Source: Thermoplasmatota archaeon
Lineage (GTDB): Archaea > Thermoplasmatota > Thermoplasmata > Halarchaeoplasmatales > Halarchaeoplasmataceae
Direction of reading: 5' to 3'
Length of the DNA stretch: 5,756 nucleotides
Assembly (NCBI GenBank): GCA_018610025.1
Contig: JAHENW010000172.1
Location: forward strand, 1-5,756
Both the position numbers and the translations under genes were made by a program. The notes under the pieces were generated by a model that did not search any database, was not told the DNA's origin, and saw only the letters and a list, made by a program, of their open reading frames with translations. Numbering within the stretch: the first letter of the stretch is position 1; the number at the start of each line of letters is the position of its first letter. Of this stretch, positions 3,059 through 5,756 are shown in pieces.

Positions 3059-5756
3059 ATGAAAAAGGATGTTTTGATTATCGGTGGCGGTATATCCGGT
3101 GTTCAGACGGCCCTTGACCTGGCCGATAAAGGATATGAAGTGGCGTTGGTGGACAGGAAATCTAGCATAGGGGGGAATATGGTGAAGTTGGACAAGACCT
3201 TTCCCACCGATGACTGCTCTATATGCATATCGGCCCCGAAGATGGTCGAGACGAGTAGACATGAGAACATAGACCTTTTAACTTACTCAGAAGTTAAGGA
3301 CGTCAGCGGAAACGCTGGAGGTTTTGACGTCAAGATATGGAAACAGTCTAGGTACGTGGATCCGGAGGAGTGTACTGCATGTGCCGACTGTGAGGACGTT
3401 TGTCCCGTAGAGGTGCCCAATGAGTTCGATGAAGAACTCTCATCTAGAAAGGCGATCTATGTCGAGTACCCGCAATCCGTCCCCCTTTCTTATACGATAG
3501 ACTATGATAACTGTGTCGGGTGCGGCGCCTGCGAGAGGGTCTGCGATGCCGGGGCTATACACTTCCTGGATAAATCGGAAGAGGTCAAAATGCAGGTGGG
3601 CAGCATCGTTGTAGCTACTGGTTACGAGATGATGGAGCCCGATGAATGGAGGGAAGAATACGGGTACGGCGAGTACGAGAACGTTATAACGGCCATGGAG
3701 TACGAGAGGTTACTTTCTTCTTCGGGACCCACTGGCGGTGAAATACTGAAGCCCTCCGACGGAGAGGCGCCCGACAGCGTGGCCTGGATACAGTGTGTGG
3801 GCTCAAGATGTAAACAGAAGGGGATGCCCTACTGTTCCAGGGTGTGCTGCATGTACGCTACCAAGGAAGCCTCCATCACCAAAGGAGACAATCCTGATAT
3901 CGAACCATATATCCACTATATGGATCTTAGAGCATATGGTAAGGATTTTCAGCAGTACTACGACAGCGCCAAGGAGAAAGGGGTGAACTACCTACGGGGA
4001 AGACCCAGCCGGGTATATAAAACGAAGGAGGGGAAACTAGCGGTGGAGTACGAGGACACCGAGGAAGGCGAAGTTACCACGAATGAAGTCGATATGGTAG
4101 TCCTTTCTTCAGCAATCGTACCCTCCTCTGGGAACGAAGAACTCGCTGACATACTCAACGTAGAACTGGACGAGAACGGTTTCTTTGAATCCAAGGACGT
4201 TTTGACAGCACCTATGGAATCCACAAGGGACGGTATATATCTTGCAGGCTGTTCCCAGGCACCCAAGGACATACCGGACAGTGTGGCCCAGGCCAGTGGT
4301 GCCGCCGCTAAGGCCCTAGAACCTATTAAGGACAGGGAGAGGAAGAAAGAGGAAGAGAAACCCGAACAGAGGGACGTGTCCGAAGAGGAACCAAGGGTAG
4401 GGGTCTTCGTCTGTCACTGCGGGAAGAATATATCGAATTATGTCGATATCGATAGCGTGGTTGAGAATGTAAAAAAGCTCCCCAGCGTTAAATACGTGGA
4501 CGACACCATGTTCGCCTGTTCCGAGGATACTCAATCTACGATAAAAGAAGCTATCGAAGAGCATGATCTGAATAGGATCGTTGTTTCAGCGTGCTCCCCA
4601 CGAACACACGAGGGGGTTTTCCAGGATACTTTGGAGGAAGTAGGACTCAACAAGTACCTCTTCGAGATGGCCAATATCCGTAACCAGTGCAGCTGGGTGC
4701 ACAGTGACGAACCCGAGAAGGCCACCGAGAAGGCCAACATACTCACGAAGATGGCCGTAGCTAAGGCCCAGCGTTTGGCCGCTTTGAAGGAAGAGGAGAT
4801 AGACGTCGGCGATAGAACGCTCATCATAGGCGGGGGCGCGGCCGGTATGCAGACCGCTCTCAGCCTAGCAAGTGCCGGCCAGAAGGTCACACTGGTGGAA
4901 AAGGAGGACAAGCTGGGTGGTAAACTCAACCGGCTGAACACCCTGTTCCCGAGGGAGATAGACGCCGGGGAACTGGCCCGGGATTTAACGCACAAAGTAG
5001 AAGAGGAGAAGAACGTCACTGTTTTAACGTCCTCAGAAGTCGAAAAGGTCGAGGGATACATCGGCAACTACGAGATAACCATCAGAGGAGAGGAGCACGA
5101 GTTCGATACCATCGTTCTGGCCACTGGGTTCCAGGAGATAGATCCCGACGGTTTCTACGGATACGAAGAGAGTGACCGTGTTATGACACAGCTGGAGCTG
5201 GACGAAGCTCTTGCAGAAGATCAGCTGGAGGATCCAGAGACGGTGGTCTTCGTCAACTGCGTGGGGGCCATGGAAGAGGAGAGGCCGTGGTGCTGCAGGG
5301 TGGGTTGCGGTAACTCGCTGAAGAACGCCAAGGCGATAAAAGAAAAATATCCCGATTCGGACGTTTACATCCTTTACAAGGACATGAGGGTCTTCGGTAA
5401 AAAGGAAGAGGAGTACTACATGGACGTTGAGGGAGAGGACGGCGTCATATTCCTCCGGTATTCAACGGAAAACAAACCGGAGGTCACGCCCAAGAACGGA
5501 AAACTGCACGTGAACGTGCACGATAACCTGCTGGACGAGGATGTCGAACTGGATTCCGATTACGTGGTCATGGCTATGCAGTTGGAAGGGGATGAGACCG
5601 TGAACGAACTGCAGAAGATGCTCAAACTCTCATCCGACCCGGCGGGCTTCTATATGGAAGCACATGCAAAGCTGAGGCCCTTGGAATTCCCTTCCGAAGG
5701 GGTATACTTGGCCGGTGGAGCACACTATCCCAAGAACATCTCCGATACGTTGTCAC
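3059..5756 (+). CDS. hdrA: Tandem HdrA-like fusion: two FAD modules with Fe-S clusters (3'-truncated)
   Basis: An open frame of 899 codons runs off the window; I checked it codon by codon and found no stop or frameshift. It resembles subunit A of heterodisulfide reductase, a soluble flavoprotein that transfers or bifurcates electrons. Module 1 has an FAD-binding GGGISG (9-14), CSICISAPKM (53-62), a ferredoxin insert with clusters at Cys105/108/111/115 and Cys152/155/158/162, IQCVGSRC (244-251) with CSRVCC (259-264), and LAGCSQAPKDIPD (395-407). A charged linker (421-444) follows. Module 2 starts with the canonical HdrA N-terminal domain (Cys452, 454, 487, 512, 544; ACSPR, NIRNQCSWVH), then GGGAAG (591-596), NCVG (733-736), CC-x3-C (745-750) and LAGGAHYPKNISD (884-896). 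Module 2 lacks the ferredoxin insert. The ATG is chosen because it directly precedes the flavin fold and an in-frame TGA lies nine bases upstream. Hdr, Qmo-like or ferredoxin:disulfide roles are all possible; partner genes and the C-terminus are outside the window. Confidence 0.9.
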   Translation, partial: MKKDVLIIGGGISGVQTALDLADKGYEVALVDRKSSIGGNMVKLDKTFPTDDCSICISAPKMVETSRHENIDLLTYSEVKDVSGNAGGFDVKIWKQSRYVDPEECTACADCEDVCPVEVPNEFDEELSSRKAIYVEYPQSVPLSYTIDYDNCVGCGACERVCDAGAIHFLDKSEEVKMQVGSIVVATGYEMMEPDEWREEYGYGEYENVITAMEYERLLSSSGPTGGEILKPSDGEAPDSVAWIQCVGSRCKQKGMPYCSRVCCMYATKEASITKGDNPDIEPYIHYMDLRAYGKDFQQYYDSAKEKGVNYLRGRPSRVYKTKEGKLAVEYEDTEEGEVTTNEVDMVVLSSAIVPSSGNEELADILNVELDENGFFESKDVLTAPMESTRDGIYLAGCSQAPKDIPDSVAQASGAAAKALEPIKDRERKKEEEKPEQRDVSEEEPRVGVFVCHCGKNISNYVDIDSVVENVKKLPSVKYVDDTMFACSEDTQSTIKEAIEEHDLNRIVVSACSPRTHEGVFQDTLEEVGLNKYLFEMANIRNQCSWVHSDEPEKATEKANILTKMAVAKAQRLAALKEEEIDVGDRTLIIGGGAAGMQTALSLASAGQKVTLVEKEDKLGGKLNRLNTLFPREIDAGELARDLTHKVEEEKNVTVLTSSEVEKVEGYIGNYEITIRGEEHEFDTIVLATGFQEIDPDGFYGYEESDRVMTQLELDEALAEDQLEDPETVVFVNCVGAMEEERPWCCRVGCGNSLKNAKAIKEKYPDSDVYILYKDMRVFGKKEEEYYMDVEGEDGVIFLRYSTENKPEVTPKNGKLHVNVHDNLLDEDVELDSDYVVMAMQLEGDETVNELQKMLKLSSDPAGFYMEAHAKLRPLEFPSEGVYLAGGAHYPKNISDTLS

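Noticed and set aside
2969..3061. Upstream extension of HdrA giving it an N-terminal domain
   Set aside because: An in-frame TGA at 3050-3052 blocks it, and the 27 upstream codons show no Cys and no likeness to the HdrA N-terminal domain.
2921..3262. 113-codon minus-strand ORF across the intergenic region and hdrA start
   Set aside because: It is antisense to the well-supported HdrA FAD-binding region, shows no recognisable domain and spans the promoter elements.
3988..4564. Two minus-strand ORFs (3988-4272 and 4316-4564)
   Set aside because: Both are antisense shadows of the HdrA frame with low-complexity Ser/Phe/Leu content and no domain.
4531..5067. 178-codon minus-strand ORF, Ser-rich
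   Set aside because: It lies wholly opposite HdrA module 2; its Ser/Ala/Pro/Leu-rich composition is what the reverse of Glu- and Lys-rich codons gives.

Overview
The window most likely comes from an anaerobic archaeon. The evidence is a large heterodisulfide-reductase-type HdrA flavoprotein, TATA/BRE-like promoters (TTTATATA preceded by CGAAACA), a Shine-Dalgarno sequence matching the archaeal 16S tail (GAGGTGAT), frequent AGA/AGG and ATA codons, and a Sir2 of archaeal type. The proteins are markedly acidic: by my count the fumarase beta subunit has 39 Asp+Glu against 19 Lys+Arg. This would fit a salt-adapted lineage such as MSBL1, but the lineage is a guess and not read from any marker gene.

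Layout. At the left edge, positions 1-603 (+) hold the C-terminal 200 residues of a GT4-type glycosyltransferase whose start lies outside the window. It converges on, and overlaps by 31 bp, a minus-strand three-gene cluster. In transcription order this is fumarate hydratase class I alpha (2820-1957), beta (1960-1373; 4-bp ATGA overlap with alpha) and a Sir2 NAD-dependent deacylase (1343-573; 29-bp gap). A 238-bp AT-rich divergent intergenic region (2821-3058) follows. It contains a promoter candidate for each direction, three GGTAGT hexamers at an exact 15-bp period between them, a 14-bp perfect palindrome, and a 27-codon leader-like ORF. From 3059 to the right edge (+) runs one uninterrupted frame of 899 codons that leaves the window still open. 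It encodes a tandem fusion of two HdrA-type FAD modules.

The HdrA fusion is the most notable element. Module 1 (about residues 1-421) lacks the canonical HdrA N-terminal domain but keeps the CxxC-APKM motif, a two-cluster ferredoxin insert and the CVGSR...CSRVCC motif. Module 2 (about 444 onward) has the canonical N-terminal domain with five Cys, but has lost the CxxC-APKM cysteines and the ferredoxin insert. The two halves therefore look complementary, like a heterodimer fused into one chain.

How the genes may work together (inference). The two-subunit fumarase interconverts malate and fumarate. HdrA-type proteins handle electron transfer, often flavin-based bifurcation, among ferredoxin, disulfide/thiol couples and other carriers. 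In methanogens, fumarate reduction by thiol:fumarate reductase produces the heterodisulfide that Hdr reduces, so a shared divergent control region would make metabolic sense, but nothing in this window proves that link. No stretch longer than 300 bases lacks a gene. No tRNA, rRNA, CRISPR array or insertion sequence was seen.
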